Shown here: positions 35,653 through 35,872 of the stretch, in pieces
Numbering within the stretch: position 1 is the stretch's first letter
Layout of the letters: every line of letters begins with the position of its first letter
Origin: Flavobacteriales bacterium
GTDB taxonomy: Bacteria > Bacteroidota > Bacteroidia > Flavobacteriales_D > Crocinitomicaceae
Length of the DNA: 35,872 nucleotides
Reading direction: 5' to 3'
NCBI GenBank assembly: GCA_022361195.1
Contig: JAKSBJ010000105.1
Span: 1-35,872 of the forward strand
Made by a program: the position numbers and the translations under genes
Notes under the pieces: generated by a model
What the model was told of the DNA's origin: nothing
Databases searched by the model: none
What the model saw: the letters and a program-made list of their open reading frames with translations, nothing else

Positions 35653-35872
35653 ATGCATGCTGTTAGACGTCTAATTCCTAATTTATTTACTGCTGGGAAC
35701 TTAGTGGGTGGAATATTGGCCATTATTTTCGCATTGAAGGGGAGACTGGATATTGCACCTTATTTTATTTTGGTATCGGCGGTTTTGGACTTTTTGGACG
35801 GATTTATGGCACGTTTACTCAAAGTACCGTCTGAACTAGGAAAACAATTGGATTCTTTAGCAGATATGGTGA
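35653..35872 (+). CDS. pssA: CDP-diacylglycerol-serine O-phosphatidyltransferase PssA, C-terminus cut by window edge
   Basis: The first 73 residues, from ATG 35653 to the window end. The sequence starts MHAVRRLIPNLFTAGNL and has the CDP-alcohol phosphatidyltransferase signature D-G-x2-A-R-x8-G-x3-D-x3-D complete (LDGFMARLLKV then SELGKQLDSLADM), giving the metal site. The hydrophobic segments around it are the first two helices. The serine enzyme is preferred because its short basic N-terminus and PNLFTAGNLVGG motif are typical of type II PssA in Bacteroidota. Such a PssA makes phosphatidylserine, the precursor of phosphatidylethanolamine. It is divergent from porV. Upstream is CATTTTTG (35641-35648), one mismatch from the -7 consensus and four bases before the ATG, but no TTG at proper distance. 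Confidence 0.9.
   Translation, partial: MHAVRRLIPNLFTAGNLVGGILAIIFALKGRLDIAPYFILVSAVLDFLDGFMARLLKVPSELGKQLDSLADMV

Overview
The window is chromosomal DNA from a Bacteroidota member, most likely of order Flavobacteriales. The evidence is a fused LpxC-FabZ gene, PorX (response regulator plus PglZ domain), a PorV/PorU-type pair, cargo proteins with type IX secretion (T9SS) C-terminal domains, A+T-rich codon use, little Shine-Dalgarno signal, and promoter-like sequences fitting the Bacteroidota consensus TTTG-N17-23-TAnnTTTG. I saw no insertion sequence, phage gene, CRISPR array, tRNA or rRNA.

Region 1 (1-11679, minus strand) is a surface-polysaccharide locus. In transcription order it holds a Wzc-like tyrosine autokinase, an ABC exporter (permease then ATPase), a T9SS-exported beta-propeller-like protein, a GT2 glycosyltransferase, two FkbM-type methyltransferases, a GT10 (fucosyltransferase-like) enzyme and an asparagine synthase cut off by the window edge. 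Most of these genes overlap or lie within 20 bases of each other.

Region 2 (11880-16286, plus strand) diverges from the kinase gene. A good Bacteroidota promoter precedes a 1015-residue LamG-like T9SS cargo. It is followed by a 78-residue protein with a C-terminal PIDGG-helix-basic signal (PID-CTERM type), an exosortase-family transpeptidase with a Cys-Arg-His triad, and a small membrane protein that fits an exosortase accessory subunit. This compact sorting module beside a polysaccharide locus is the most interesting part of the window.

Region 3 (16324-28878) is mostly core metabolism: glyA, a bidirectional terminator, ald and tsaE, porX, an HD-domain hydrolase, then the lipid A and elongation factor run lpxD, lpxC-fabZ, lpxA and efp. 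A tightly coupled four-gene cassette follows: two alpha/beta hydrolases, a barrel-like exported protein and a VanX-like lipoprotein.

Region 4 (28888-35450, minus strand) is a T9SS operon: porV, a very large PorU-type (PorU2-like) C25 peptidase, and a 100-residue S24/S26-like peptidase. Divergently, the window ends inside pssA.

Several genes fit one surface theme. LpxA/C/D build lipid A, the polysaccharide locus would decorate it, T9SS exports cargo that in studied species is attached to anionic lipopolysaccharide by PorU/PorV, and PorX controls T9SS. The exosortase module is a second, separate sorting route at the same locus.
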